43,005 nt of DNA from an uncultured Verrucomicrobiota bacterium (lineage in GTDB: Bacteria > Verrucomicrobiota > Kiritimatiellia > RFP12 > UBA1067): the NCBI GenBank assembly GCA_946631345.1, contig CAMPAA010000001.1:1-43005 (forward strand), given 5' to 3'. Each line of letters starts with the position of its first letter. The stretch's first letter is position 1. The notes beneath the pieces were generated by a model. The model ran no database searches and was not told the origin of the DNA. It worked only from the letters and a program-made list of their open reading frames with translations. The translations under genes were made by a program, and so were the position numbers. Below, one piece after another: positions 16,444 to 23,690 of the stretch.

Positions 16444-16509
16444 TTTGCCCGTGGGCGGACGACCGTTTGACCTAGGTCTGACGACCGTTTGCCCGTGGGC
16501 AGACGGAAC
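16444..16509. repeat. Three 22-bp tandem units with conserved dyads (candidate enhancer)
   Basis: The units run 16444-16465, 16466-16487 and 16488-16509. Each begins TTTG and holds a 10-bp dyad: GCCCGTGGGC (16447-16456), GACCTAGGTC (16469-16478) and GCCCGTGGGC (16491-16500). The first two are followed by GACGACCG, and the third has a diverged tail. In the middle copy a C-to-A change on one arm is matched by G-to-T on the other, so the dyad is maintained. The array lies 58-123 bases upstream of the predicted pilus-operon start, the usual place for binding sites of NtrC-type activators. The period of 22 bp is about two helical turns. Confidence 0.65.
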
Positions 16510-16545
16510 TTCAGTCCCGGATATGGATTTCCATGGTGCATTCAC

Positions 16546-16574
16546 TTGAAAATGGCGGGCAACTGTTGTATAAT
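16546..16574 (+). promoter_or_regulatory. Sigma-70 promoter of the sigma-54 activator gene
   Basis: TTGAAA (16546-16551), 17-base spacer, TATAAT (16569-16574). The box ends 10 bases before ATG 16585, so the leader is about 4 bases or less and there is no Shine-Dalgarno sequence: a leaderless or nearly leaderless message. Confidence 0.7.
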
Positions 16575-16584
16575 CCGCGTCCAT

Positions 16585-17961
16585 ATGTCAAGAATCCTTA
16601 TCGTTGACGACGAACCGCGCATTCTGCTGCTGCTCCAGAGCCTTCTCAAGGCAAATGGCTACGAGGTGGAGAGTGCGCGTGACGGTGCGTCTGCGCTGGA
16701 TATCGTGCGGCGGGGTGAAATCGATATCACCATCACCGATCTGCGGATGTCTCCCATGGATGGCATGACGCTTTTCAAGGAGATAAAGGAAATCGCCCCA
16801 GACATGCCCGTTATCCTCCTTACCGCCTATGCGACCGTGGAAACGGCTGTGGAGGCGATGAAAAGCGGGATTTTCGACTATCTGACGAAACCGTTCAAGG
16901 TTGACGACATGATTGCCTGCCTGAAGCGGGCGGAGGAGAAGATGTCCGGAGCGAGCAGCCATGCGGCTGTTCCGGAGGCTTCTGCGCCGGTTCAGGCCCG
17001 TTTTGACGGTCTTATCGCCCATTCGCCGTCGATGGTGGCGGTTTGCGACACCATACAGAAGGTCGCGCCCACGGCGGCGACCGTGTTGATCAACGGCGAA
17101 TCCGGCACCGGCAAGGAGGTGATCGCGCGCACGATCCACCGCAACTCCACTCGCAAGAACAAGCCTTGGGTGGCGGTAAACTGCGCCGCTATACCGGAAA
17201 ATCTGCTGGAAAGCGAAATGTTCGGCCATGTGAAGGGCAGTTTCACAGGGGCCCTTTCCGACAAGGCGGGGCTATTCGAGGTGGCCGATGGCGGCACTCT
17301 GTTCCTGGACGAGATATCGTCCATGCCTCTAATACTGCAGGGTAAGCTGCTCCGCGTGCTGCAGGAGCGGGAAATCCGTCGTGTGGGCGGCACAAAGGAT
17401 ATACCGGTTGACGTGCGCGTGATCGCCGCCGCCAACTCGAACCTTGAGGAAGCCGTCGTGAAGGGCACTTTCCGCAGCGATCTGTACTACCGCTTCGCCG
17501 TGATAACGCTCGACATCCCGCCGCTGAGAAAGCGTCCGGAGGACATCATCCCCCTCGCCAGGCACTTCGTTCGGGAGGAGATGAAGGACGCCAAGTCGTT
17601 CCCCGCGATTACGCCGGAGGCCGCAAAAGCCCTTGAAATTTACGATTGGCCCGGGAATGTACGGGAGCTTGAGAACGCGATTCGCCACGCAATCACGTTC
17701 CTGCAGCAGGGGGACATCACCGTTGACCTGCTGCCGCAGAAGATTGTGGATCATTTCAGGAAACCGGGCGCATCCGCTTCGTCTTCTGGAGATAACGCCT
17801 CGTTGAAGAGCTTCCTGAAACGCAAGGAGAAGGAGTACATAGAGCAGATACTGTTTTCGACCGGCGGGGACAAGGAAAAGGCGGCGGAGGCGCTCAAGGT
17901 AAACCTCTCCACCCTATACCGCAAACTATCGGACGACAAGCCCGAAGATTCGCAGGAATGA
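16585..17961 (+). CDS. NtrC/PilR-like sigma-54 response regulator
   Basis: A 458-residue response regulator with the order receiver - AAA+ - Fis-type HTH. The receiver (1-115) has D52 in the ITDLRMSPMDG strand end and a Lys in YLTKPF. The AAA+ domain (about 140-370) has Walker A GESGTGKE (171-178) and the sigma-54 contact loop GSFTGA (218-223), an accepted variant of GAFTGA. It also has LFLDEISSM for Walker B and the arginine-finger region FRSDLYYR. The C-terminal HTH ends KAAEALKVNLSTLYRKL. It is therefore expected to activate sigma-54 promoters, and its location between two such elements, both serving pilus genes, argues for a PilR-like role. No histidine kinase partner is adjacent. The start at 16585 gives the standard receiver N-terminus MSRILIVDDEP; an upstream ATG would read through the promoter. 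Confidence 0.88.
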   Translation: MSRILIVDDEPRILLLLQSLLKANGYEVESARDGASALDIVRRGEIDITITDLRMSPMDGMTLFKEIKEIAPDMPVILLTAYATVETAVEAMKSGIFDYLTKPFKVDDMIACLKRAEEKMSGASSHAAVPEASAPVQARFDGLIAHSPSMVAVCDTIQKVAPTAATVLINGESGTGKEVIARTIHRNSTRKNKPWVAVNCAAIPENLLESEMFGHVKGSFTGALSDKAGLFEVADGGTLFLDEISSMPLILQGKLLRVLQEREIRRVGGTKDIPVDVRVIAAANSNLEEAVVKGTFRSDLYYRFAVITLDIPPLRKRPEDIIPLARHFVREEMKDAKSFPAITPEAAKALEIYDWPGNVRELENAIRHAITFLQQGDITVDLLPQKIVDHFRKPGASASSSGDNASLKSFLKRKEKEYIEQILFSTGGDKEKAAEALKVNLSTLYRKLSDDKPEDSQE

Positions 17962-18073
17962 GAAAGGCGTTTTGCATGTCTGCGAAAAAAGCGCCAGCGT
18001 TTCCCCCTGCCACAAATGGCCAAACTTGAACAGTATGTGCCAAAAGCAAGGAAAAGTTGAAGATGCTGATTTT

Positions 18074-18089
18074 TGGCACGCGATATGCT
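18074..18089 (+). promoter_or_regulatory. Sigma-54 promoter of the prepilin gene
   Basis: TGGCACG (18074-18080), 4 bases, ATGCT (18085-18089) fits TGGCACG-N4-TTGCW with a single mismatch. Predicted transcription start is near 18100, leaving a 50-base leader with AAAAGGAAAAGGAA before ATG 18152. Upstream, GCCACAAATGGC (18009-18020) and GCCAAA-type half-sites near 18018 and 18038 may bind the activator; that part is weaker. Confidence 0.75.
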
Positions 18090-18151
18090 TCACAGATTTC
18101 AGCGACCGGCATGGTGCCGATTGCGACTACAAAAGGAAAAGGAACACTACC

Positions 18152-18538
18152 ATGAAGAAAATGAAGATGGGTTTTACCCTCGTTGAGATCATGATCGTGG
18201 TCGCGATTATCGCCATCCTGGCTGCGGTTGCGATCCCGAACTTCCTCAAATACCGCCGTTCGTCCCAGGCGACCGCCTGCGTGTCGAACCTCAAGCAGAT
18301 ACAGACGGCCAAGGAGCAGGTGCTCATGGCTGGAAAGACGCCCGATTCGTCCAACATCTATGGTGCGACGGCGCTCATCAAGGTCGAGCCGCATTGCCCG
18401 GCTGACAACACGATCAGCTACACGATTGGCGATGCGACCACCGATCCGACCTGCTCCTATTCGCAGACGGATGCCAACGACACCTCCACCTGGCACTCCC
18501 TCAACCGTGCCGCGACGTCTGGCGGCGAAGGCGGCTAA
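18152..18538 (+). CDS. Type IV prepilin / pseudopilin
   Basis: A 128-residue prepilin. The class III leader MKKMKMG is followed by the mature N-terminus FTLVEIMIVVAIIAILAAVA, so a prepilin peptidase would cut after G7 and methylate F8; E12 is the conserved Glu5 of mature pilins. The mature protein is short, with a hydrophobic helix, an amphipathic part (ATACVSNLKQIQTAKEQ) and a small C-terminal domain with two Cys (HCPADN, TCSYS) able to form a disulphide loop. It ends in a Gly-rich tail. Such short forms occur as major pilins and as type II pseudopilins in Verrucomicrobia and Planctomycetes. It has a sigma-54 promoter and sits directly behind the NtrC-like regulator, as pilA behind pilSR in Pseudomonas. 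Assembly ATPases and the peptidase are outside this window. Confidence 0.85.
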   Translation: MKKMKMGFTLVEIMIVVAIIAILAAVAIPNFLKYRRSSQATACVSNLKQIQTAKEQVLMAGKTPDSSNIYGATALIKVEPHCPADNTISYTIGDATTDPTCSYSQTDANDTSTWHSLNRAATSGGEGG

Positions 18539-20574
18539 TGCTGTCCGTAGAGGGAAAGAAACGGCGCAACCTGCTCATCGTGGCAGGTTGCGTTGCTTTT
18601 ATTCAGGCTGCCTGCTATTATCTGGCCGGGGCGACGGTGCGCGGCGACGGCGCGATGGCGATAGCTCAGCCGGATACGCTCCTCTACTGCCAGGCCGCGC
18701 GCCGCATCGCGGAAGGTGCGCCGTTCTCGTATTCCGCCGGCACCGCCGCATCGACCGGCACCACGTCCGTCATCTATCCATTCATACTTGCCGTGCCGTA
18801 CTTTCTCGGCAGCAGGGGTGACGGACTTCTGACCGCCGGCTTTGCGCTAAACGCGGCGTTCTACCTTCTGTTCGTTCTGGGGTGGGGGGCGATTGCATGC
18901 CGCGCTTTTTCCGGCCGACCCGCCGCGCGCATCGTCTCGGTCGCGCTCCTTTCCACGTTCGGGCCTTTCGCGTACTGTTCGCTCGCCCAGAGCGACATCG
19001 GGCTATGGATGGCGGTGAGCGCATGGCTCGCGTATGGACTCTACACCGGGCGCATGGGGATTTACGCGCCGCTTCTCCTTCTATCTCCGTGGGTGAGACC
19101 TGAAGGGATGATCGTTGTATTTGCCTATGGTGCGTTATGCGCGCTCGACGCGTGGCGCAGGCGGCGTTTTGGCGCGGATGCCCTTGTCGCGCTGGCGGCG
19201 CTCTTGTCGGTTGCCGGAGTGTTCGCGCTGAACTTCGCGCTCACGGGTGCATGCCAGTTCTCGTCTGTCGCCAACAAGGGGCATTTCAGCAATCTCTCAT
19301 TCTCGTCGGCCGTCTACGCATCGGCAATCGACCTCATGCGCATAGTCAAGGCATATCTGCTCGGTATCCCTCAGAACGCTCCGCGCGACTTCTTTTTCCT
19401 TCCGCTTGTGGGGGCGGCGTTCATGTGGATCGGCATCTTCGCGCGTGGCTGGCGGAACGTCTCGTGGCGTGAGCTCGCGTGGTATATCGCGATGGCCGGC
19501 GGCGTTGCCACGGTTGCGACGAGCGGCTGGCAGAACACCAATCTCGACCGTTATCTCGTGTGGATAATGCCGGTTCTCATCTTTTACATGGCGTACGGGG
19601 CCGATTCCGTAGCCGCCAGGCTTGCGCCTGGCGCGGCGCGTATGCTCCCCGGCGCGGCGTTGGCCGGATTTTCGTTGGTGATGGCGGTTGTGTTCATCGG
19701 CATATTCCGCCATTCGTCCGCAGGGGCGGATGCGTCCCGCGCCTTTGCGGCGCGCTGCGAGGCCGAAATGCCGGAAGGGGCGTCAGTGGGCACATGGGGC
19801 GATTCGGGGATTGCCTATGCGCTCTCGAACCGCCGCCTTGCGCACCTGTCGGGCATCTACAGTCCGGAATTCATGGGGCCTCATCTTGCGGCGAAGATCG
19901 AGACGCTCAAGAACGAGCCAGGCGTGCGTTTCGGCTACTGGTTCTGCAAGGCTTCAGACCGCGACTCGATATACTGCGGCAAGCCCGATGTCATGGCCGG
20001 CGAGGTTGTGCTTGCGGGATTTCCAGGATTCGAGCTGCGCAGGGCTGACTGGAGAGCTTACGATGCCGCGCTTGTGCCATATTGCCAATCGCCGTCCGCC
20101 AGCCGCCGGCTGGTAGCGAGAGTGGATGTCGCATACGTCAGGGACGAGCTGGCTTGCGGCTACGAAGCGCTGACGAAGGATGACCATCCGCTCTTTTCGC
20201 CGATACACGCCGTAGGTTCGCTGAACGGCACGAACATCGTCGAGGGTGGGCGATTCCTTCTCGGCGGCGATGCGATGACGCTGCCGCTTGAGCCGGGCCG
20301 CGACGTGCATGTGGTCATGCGCACGACGCTGAAGTGCACCGCCGCCGTCAACACCGAGCTTGGCTGTCCCCGCAGCGACTTTACGCTGAAAAGCCCGATG
20401 CGTCTACGCGTGCTGGTTGACGGCGAGGATGCCGGCGAAGTGTCGTTTGCGGTGGCGGAAGGCGATTTCGCCGATGCATCGTTTGCGGTGCCCGGGCGGT
20501 TCATCAGGCGCTCCCCAGCGAGGATTTCGTTCCTTGGCGAACACGCGGCTTTCGCCTACTGGTTCTATCAATGA
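18538..20574 (+). CDS. Polytopic membrane protein, GT-C glycosyltransferase-like
   Basis: A 678-residue membrane protein. About 10-11 transmembrane segments occupy residues 10-400, followed by a soluble C-terminal domain of some 270 residues. The first external loop has an acidic residue and a pattern (QPDTLLYCQAARRIAEG then YSAGTAASTGTTSVIYPF) like the catalytic loop of GT-C enzymes such as PMT/ArnT-type transferases. The C-terminal part starts with ADASRAFAARCEAEMPEGAS, the kind of extracytoplasmic domain seen in that class. Its start codon shares a base with the prepilin stop (TAATG), so the two are translationally coupled. The layout mirrors pilin glycosyltransferase genes (tfpO/pilO) located just after pilA. 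Transfer of a sugar to pilin is inferred; the family assignment needs a profile search. Confidence 0.6.
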   Translation: MLSVEGKKRRNLLIVAGCVAFIQAACYYLAGATVRGDGAMAIAQPDTLLYCQAARRIAEGAPFSYSAGTAASTGTTSVIYPFILAVPYFLGSRGDGLLTAGFALNAAFYLLFVLGWGAIACRAFSGRPAARIVSVALLSTFGPFAYCSLAQSDIGLWMAVSAWLAYGLYTGRMGIYAPLLLLSPWVRPEGMIVVFAYGALCALDAWRRRRFGADALVALAALLSVAGVFALNFALTGACQFSSVANKGHFSNLSFSSAVYASAIDLMRIVKAYLLGIPQNAPRDFFFLPLVGAAFMWIGIFARGWRNVSWRELAWYIAMAGGVATVATSGWQNTNLDRYLVWIMPVLIFYMAYGADSVAARLAPGAARMLPGAALAGFSLVMAVVFIGIFRHSSAGADASRAFAARCEAEMPEGASVGTWGDSGIAYALSNRRLAHLSGIYSPEFMGPHLAAKIETLKNEPGVRFGYWFCKASDRDSIYCGKPDVMAGEVVLAGFPGFELRRADWRAYDAALVPYCQSPSASRRLVARVDVAYVRDELACGYEALTKDDHPLFSPIHAVGSLNGTNIVEGGRFLLGGDAMTLPLEPGRDVHVVMRTTLKCTAAVNTELGCPRSDFTLKSPMRLRVLVDGEDAGEVSFAVAEGDFADASFAVPGRFIRRSPARISFLGEHAAFAYWFYQ

Positions 20575-20583
20575 GCATTTAAT

Positions 20584-20591
20584 GGTATAAT
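20584..20591 (+). promoter_or_regulatory. TATAAT box 7 bases before the ABC ATPase start
   Basis: TATAAT at 20586-20591, preceded by TGG (20583-20585) as an extended -10, ends 7 bases before ATG 20599. No Shine-Dalgarno sequence lies between. A -35 is not clear. This is the same leaderless arrangement as at 4843 and 16585. Confidence 0.55.
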
Positions 20592-20598
20592 GCGGCCT

Positions 20599-21327
20599 AT
20601 GGATGAAGTGATGAGAATCGAGCACGTGTCGCGCAGTTTCGGCGGCGTATCCGCCGTTGCGGACCTTACGCTTGCGCTTGGACGCGGCGAGATCATGGGG
20701 TTCCTCGGTGCGAACGGGGCTGGCAAGACGACTACGATCAAGATGATTATCGGCCTGGTGCGGCCAAGCTCGGGGTGCATCTCGGTTTTGGGCGGCGATC
20801 CGGCGGATTCCGCGGTAAGGGCGAAGATCGGGTACATGCCGGAGATCGCCTACTACTATCCATACCTCAATGCGCGCGAGTTGCTGTCGTTCTACGGCGG
20901 ACTGTGCGGAATGGATGGGCGGACGGTGCGTGCGCGCGCAGGCGAACTGCTCGAAACCGTGGGTCTTGCCGATGCCGCAAAGCGTCCGCTCAAAACATAT
21001 TCGAAAGGGATGCTTCAGCGCGCAGGAATCGCGCAGGCGCTTCTCAACGACCCAGACCTTCTTGTGCTGGACGAGCCGTTCACCGGACTCGATCCCCTCG
21101 CCCGCATCCATTTCCGGGACCTGATGCGCAGACTGCGCGAACAGGGGAAGACCATATTCTTCTCGTCGCATGAGCTTGGCGAAACGGAGCTTCTCTGCGA
21201 CACTGTCGCCATCATGAAGGGTGGACGGGCCGTCTATCAGGGGCCGGTGCGTCAGCTCGCAGGGAACGGCGAAAGGAATCTTGAGCGTCTGTTCCTTGAC
21301 GTGCTCTCGAAGGGAGGCGCTGCATGA
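20599..21327 (+). CDS. ABC transporter ATP-binding protein
   Basis: A 242-residue ATPase subunit. It has Walker A GANGAGKTT near residues 36-44, a Q-loop region replaced by GYMPEIAYYYPYL, and signature YSKGMLQR, a variant of LSGGQ common in ABC-2 type exporters. Walker B is LLVLDEPFTGLDP and the H-loop is SSHELGE. The family is that of ABC-2 exporters with a separate permease, here encoded next with an ATGA overlap (21324-21327). Three ATGs are in frame at the start: 20590 overlaps the TATAAT box, so 20599 (MDEVMRIEH) or 20611 is more likely. The cargo is unknown; related pairs move polysaccharides, peptides, antibiotics or assist metal-centre assembly. Confidence 0.85.
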   Translation: MDEVMRIEHVSRSFGGVSAVADLTLALGRGEIMGFLGANGAGKTTTIKMIIGLVRPSSGCISVLGGDPADSAVRAKIGYMPEIAYYYPYLNARELLSFYGGLCGMDGRTVRARAGELLETVGLADAAKRPLKTYSKGMLQRAGIAQALLNDPDLLVLDEPFTGLDPLARIHFRDLMRRLREQGKTIFFSSHELGETELLCDTVAIMKGGRAVYQGPVRQLAGNGERNLERLFLDVLSKGGAA

Positions 21328-22103
21328 AAACCCTTATCCGGCAGATTAAAGCGCTTGTCAGGCTCTCTTTCATGGAGCTGTGGCGGCGGAACGACGTGCT
21401 GGCGCTTGTGATTCTCGCGCTTGCGCTGATGGTGCCGCTGTCGCTCTCGTCTCCGTTTGGCGCGGCAGGCGCATCCAGGTACCTTGATGAGGCGGCGCTC
21501 CTGCTGATATGGGCCTTTTCGCTGTTCATCTCTCTCGGCACCGGCGCGCGCCTGTTCCCGCCGGAGTTCGAGAGCCGAACGATCTATCCGCTCCTCGCCA
21601 AGCCAATATCGCGCGGCGCGCTGCTGGCGGGCAAGTACCTTGGCGCTGTAGCGGCCTCCGCCTCGGCTCTCGCGATATTCTATCTGCTTTTCGTGGGATG
21701 CAGCCTGTTGCGCGGCGGTTCGCTTTCCATGGAGGTCTTGCAGGGCTTTGTGTTCCATCTGGCGTTTGTCGCGCTGGCTGTGGCTCTGGCTCTGGCCGGT
21801 TCTCTCGTTGTCACTCCGTCTGCCAACCTTACGCTTTCCGCGACTGCGCTTACGGCGATGTTCTTTTTCGGGCGGCGACTTCCGGACTATGCGGACGCCG
21901 TGTCTGCGCCGCTTTCGTGGCTTGTGCGCCTGGCATATGCGCTCGGTCCTCATGTTGAGTTCTTCGACATGCGCCAGAGGCTCATTCACGGTTGGGGTGG
22001 GGTGGACGCGGTCGTCTTTGCCGCAGTCCTGGCGTATGCGGTGGCGTACGCTGGCGTTTGCCTCGTGTTCGCATGGCTCATCCTAAAGCGGAAGCGGTTT
22101 TGA
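21324..22103 (+). CDS. ABC-2 type permease subunit
   Basis: A 259-residue membrane protein with six predicted transmembrane helices (about 24-42, 60-75, 95-125, 140-170, 175-190, 230-255). It resembles ABC-2 permeases of the NosY/YhaP type, including the conserved cytoplasmic stretch FPPEFESRTIYPLLAKPISR between helices 2 and 3. This motif is known from permeases that work with a single ATPase subunit. It is coupled by a 4-base overlap to the ATPase gene and by a 1-base overlap (TGATG) to the next gene, so the three products probably act together. Confidence 0.78.
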   Translation: MKTLIRQIKALVRLSFMELWRRNDVLALVILALALMVPLSLSSPFGAAGASRYLDEAALLLIWAFSLFISLGTGARLFPPEFESRTIYPLLAKPISRGALLAGKYLGAVAASASALAIFYLLFVGCSLLRGGSLSMEVLQGFVFHLAFVALAVALALAGSLVVTPSANLTLSATALTAMFFFGRRLPDYADAVSAPLSWLVRLAYALGPHVEFFDMRQRLIHGWGGVDAVVFAAVLAYAVAYAGVCLVFAWLILKRKRF

Positions 22104-22915
22104 TGCGCTACCTTGTTCCATGCCTCGCCCTTGCTGTTATGATGGCGTTCGCCATTGCGCGTTTCGCGCCGGAGCGCATGCCGCAGATGGTTCAGGGCGA
22201 TGATGCGCTCTCCGTTGCGTTCGCCGACGCGAAAGCTGTCCTCAGCGCGGCAATGGTACAGAAGGCCGACAGCTACTTCCATGGCGGCATTGACATGGAG
22301 TGCTCCCGGTGGAAGGGTGCGCGTGACCACGAAGGGCATGAGGAGCATGACGGACACTGCGAACATCATCACGGCGGCGAACCTTCCGCCCCCGCCGATC
22401 CGTGGCTGTGGATAAACCGAAGGGTGCGTGCGCCGGAAAGGCATGTGCATCTCGACGGAAAGAAGTCGGTGGAGCTGTTGCCGTGGTTCTGGGCTTCGGT
22501 CAAGGCGGATCCTCACAACATCGACGCATGGACTACGGCATGGTACGTCGCGAACAACGAGATGAAGGATCGTGACCTTGCGCGCCAGATACTTGACGAG
22601 GCCAAGGCGAAGAACCCGGAAAGCCTTGAGATCGCCTGGACGGAGGCGCGGTTTGTCTATGCCGGTGGAAAGGGGGACGTCGCGGAGGCCGAGCGGCTCC
22701 TTGAGGCGGCGCGGAGCATGGGCAAGAGGAAGTGCGGAGGAGACCTTTCGGCGCTTTCTCCGCACGAGGCCGAGGCTTTCTGCGGAATTCTCGACTACCT
22801 CTCGAAAATATACGAAGGGCGGGGCATGAAGGATGCCATACGTCCTCTCATCGACGAAGTGCGCGCCACCGGCACCGATTCCCCAGTCGCGGCGTGGATG
22901 CTCGACCGCTTGTAG
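22103..22915 (+). CDS. Membrane-anchored His-rich, TPR-like helical protein
   Basis: A 270-residue protein with an N-terminal signal anchor (about 1-20, YLVPCLALAVMMAFAIARF). A segment rich in His, Asp and Glu follows (about 73-93, around EGHEEHDGHCEHHHGGE). The C-terminal part is helical, with TPR-like spacing (PHNIDAWTTAWYVANNEM, PESLEIAWTEARFVYAGGKG). The His cluster suggests metal binding or buffering, and the TPR-like repeats suggest docking to a partner. Overlap with the permease gene implies it is the accessory or cargo-binding component of the ABC system. It has no recognised family. The start at 22103 (MRYLVP) is favoured by coupling to the permease stop; an in-frame ATG 30 bases upstream lies within the permease gene. 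Confidence 0.6.
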   Translation: MRYLVPCLALAVMMAFAIARFAPERMPQMVQGDDALSVAFADAKAVLSAAMVQKADSYFHGGIDMECSRWKGARDHEGHEEHDGHCEHHHGGEPSAPADPWLWINRRVRAPERHVHLDGKKSVELLPWFWASVKADPHNIDAWTTAWYVANNEMKDRDLARQILDEAKAKNPESLEIAWTEARFVYAGGKGDVAEAERLLEAARSMGKRKCGGDLSALSPHEAEAFCGILDYLSKIYEGRGMKDAIRPLIDEVRATGTDSPVAAWMLDRL

Positions 22916-22921
22916 CATTTT

Positions 22922-22956
22922 CGCATTGCGTCGCGCGCTTGCGTTGGGGCAATGCG
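22922..22956. other. Inverted repeat in intergenic region
   Basis: CGCATTGC (22922-22929) is perfectly complementary to GCAATGCG (22949-22956), giving an 8-bp stem around a GC-rich 19-base loop. It directly follows the stop of the His-rich protein gene and precedes a better terminator candidate. Confidence 0.35.
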
Positions 22957-22972
22957 CCCTGCCATGCGGCCT

Positions 22973-23006
22973 GGGCGGATAGCTCTTAGAACGCCGCCCG
23001 CTTTTT
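22973..23006 (+). terminator. Rho-independent terminator candidate
   Basis: GGGCGG (22973-22978) pairs with CCGCCC (22994-22999), followed by GC and five T (23002-23006). It would end the ABC operon just before the promoter of the next operon. The loop of 15 bases is large, which lowers confidence. Confidence 0.45.
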
Positions 23007-23030
23007 GATGCGCGCGTTAGGCAGGGAGTG

Positions 23031-23039
23031 TGCTATAAT
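23031..23039 (+). promoter_or_regulatory. Extended -10 promoter of the MBL-AzlCD operon
   Basis: TGCTATAAT (23031-23039) is followed by the GC-rich stretch TCGCGGC. The start codon is at 23070, so a leader of about 24 bases results. It is the only promoter seen for the six genes up to 27484. Confidence 0.55.
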
Positions 23040-23069
23040 TCGCGGCATACAGGAAATGGATTAGAGTTT

Positions 23070-23690
23070 ATGAAGATGTTGTCAAGGCAGATCATCCCCG
23101 TCGGCACATATGCCGCAAACTGCATCGTCGTCTGGAATGACGATGGATGTCTCATAGTCGATCCGGGACAGGACGCGGCCGATATTCTTGCGTTCCTGAC
23201 CGAGCGTGCGCTCACGCCAAAGGCGATCCTGCTCACGCACGGCCACTTCGACCACATCGGCGGCATACCCGGCATCATTGCGAAGTTCCCTGGGCTGCCG
23301 GTGTATGCGCATCCGTCAGACGCTCCGATGTTCGGACATCCGATGAACCAGTATCCGCCCGACTATCCGCCTATCGGAAAGCCGCCGTCTCTCCTTGACA
23401 TCCGCGATGCGGCGAACGAGTTTCCGGGTCTTGAATTTGAGGTGCTGGAGACGCCCGGTCATACGCCCGGCAGCGTGTGTCTCAAGTTCGGTTCCCTGCT
23501 GCTCTCAGGAGATACGCTTTTCGCCGGTTCATGCGGACGCACGGATTTTCCCGGCGGCAGTATGGCCGCCATGCGTCGTTCTCTCGCCACCCTCGCCGAG
23601 TTGCCGCCCGAGACGGAGGTTGTGCCAGGCCATGGTGCCTCCACCACCATCGGTCAGGAGGTCGCAACCAATCCGTTCATGGAAAAATGA
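23070..23690 (+). CDS. MBL-fold hydrolase (glyoxalase II-like)
   Basis: A 206-residue metallo-beta-lactamase-fold hydrolase. The two-metal signature HGHFDH covers residues 57-62, with further ligands in the GHTPGS, SGDTLFAG and PGHGA motifs. Its size and motif spacing fit the short glyoxalase II-like (YcbL) group, which lacks the C-terminal substrate domain of true hydroxyacylglutathione hydrolases. Thioester hydrolysis is plausible. The start at 23070 follows a weak ribosome binding site, and the first residues (MKMLSRQIIPVGTYAANC) match the family start. It overlaps azlC by ATGA. Confidence 0.85.
   Translation: MKMLSRQIIPVGTYAANCIVVWNDDGCLIVDPGQDAADILAFLTERALTPKAILLTHGHFDHIGGIPGIIAKFPGLPVYAHPSDAPMFGHPMNQYPPDYPPIGKPPSLLDIRDAANEFPGLEFEVLETPGHTPGSVCLKFGSLLLSGDTLFAGSCGRTDFPGGSMAAMRRSLATLAELPPETEVVPGHGASTTIGQEVATNPFMEK

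Noticed and set aside
16387..16584. 66-codon N-terminal extension of the PilM-like protein
   Set aside because: It would be translated from the repeat array, whose 22-bp period is not a multiple of three, and would run across both divergent promoters.
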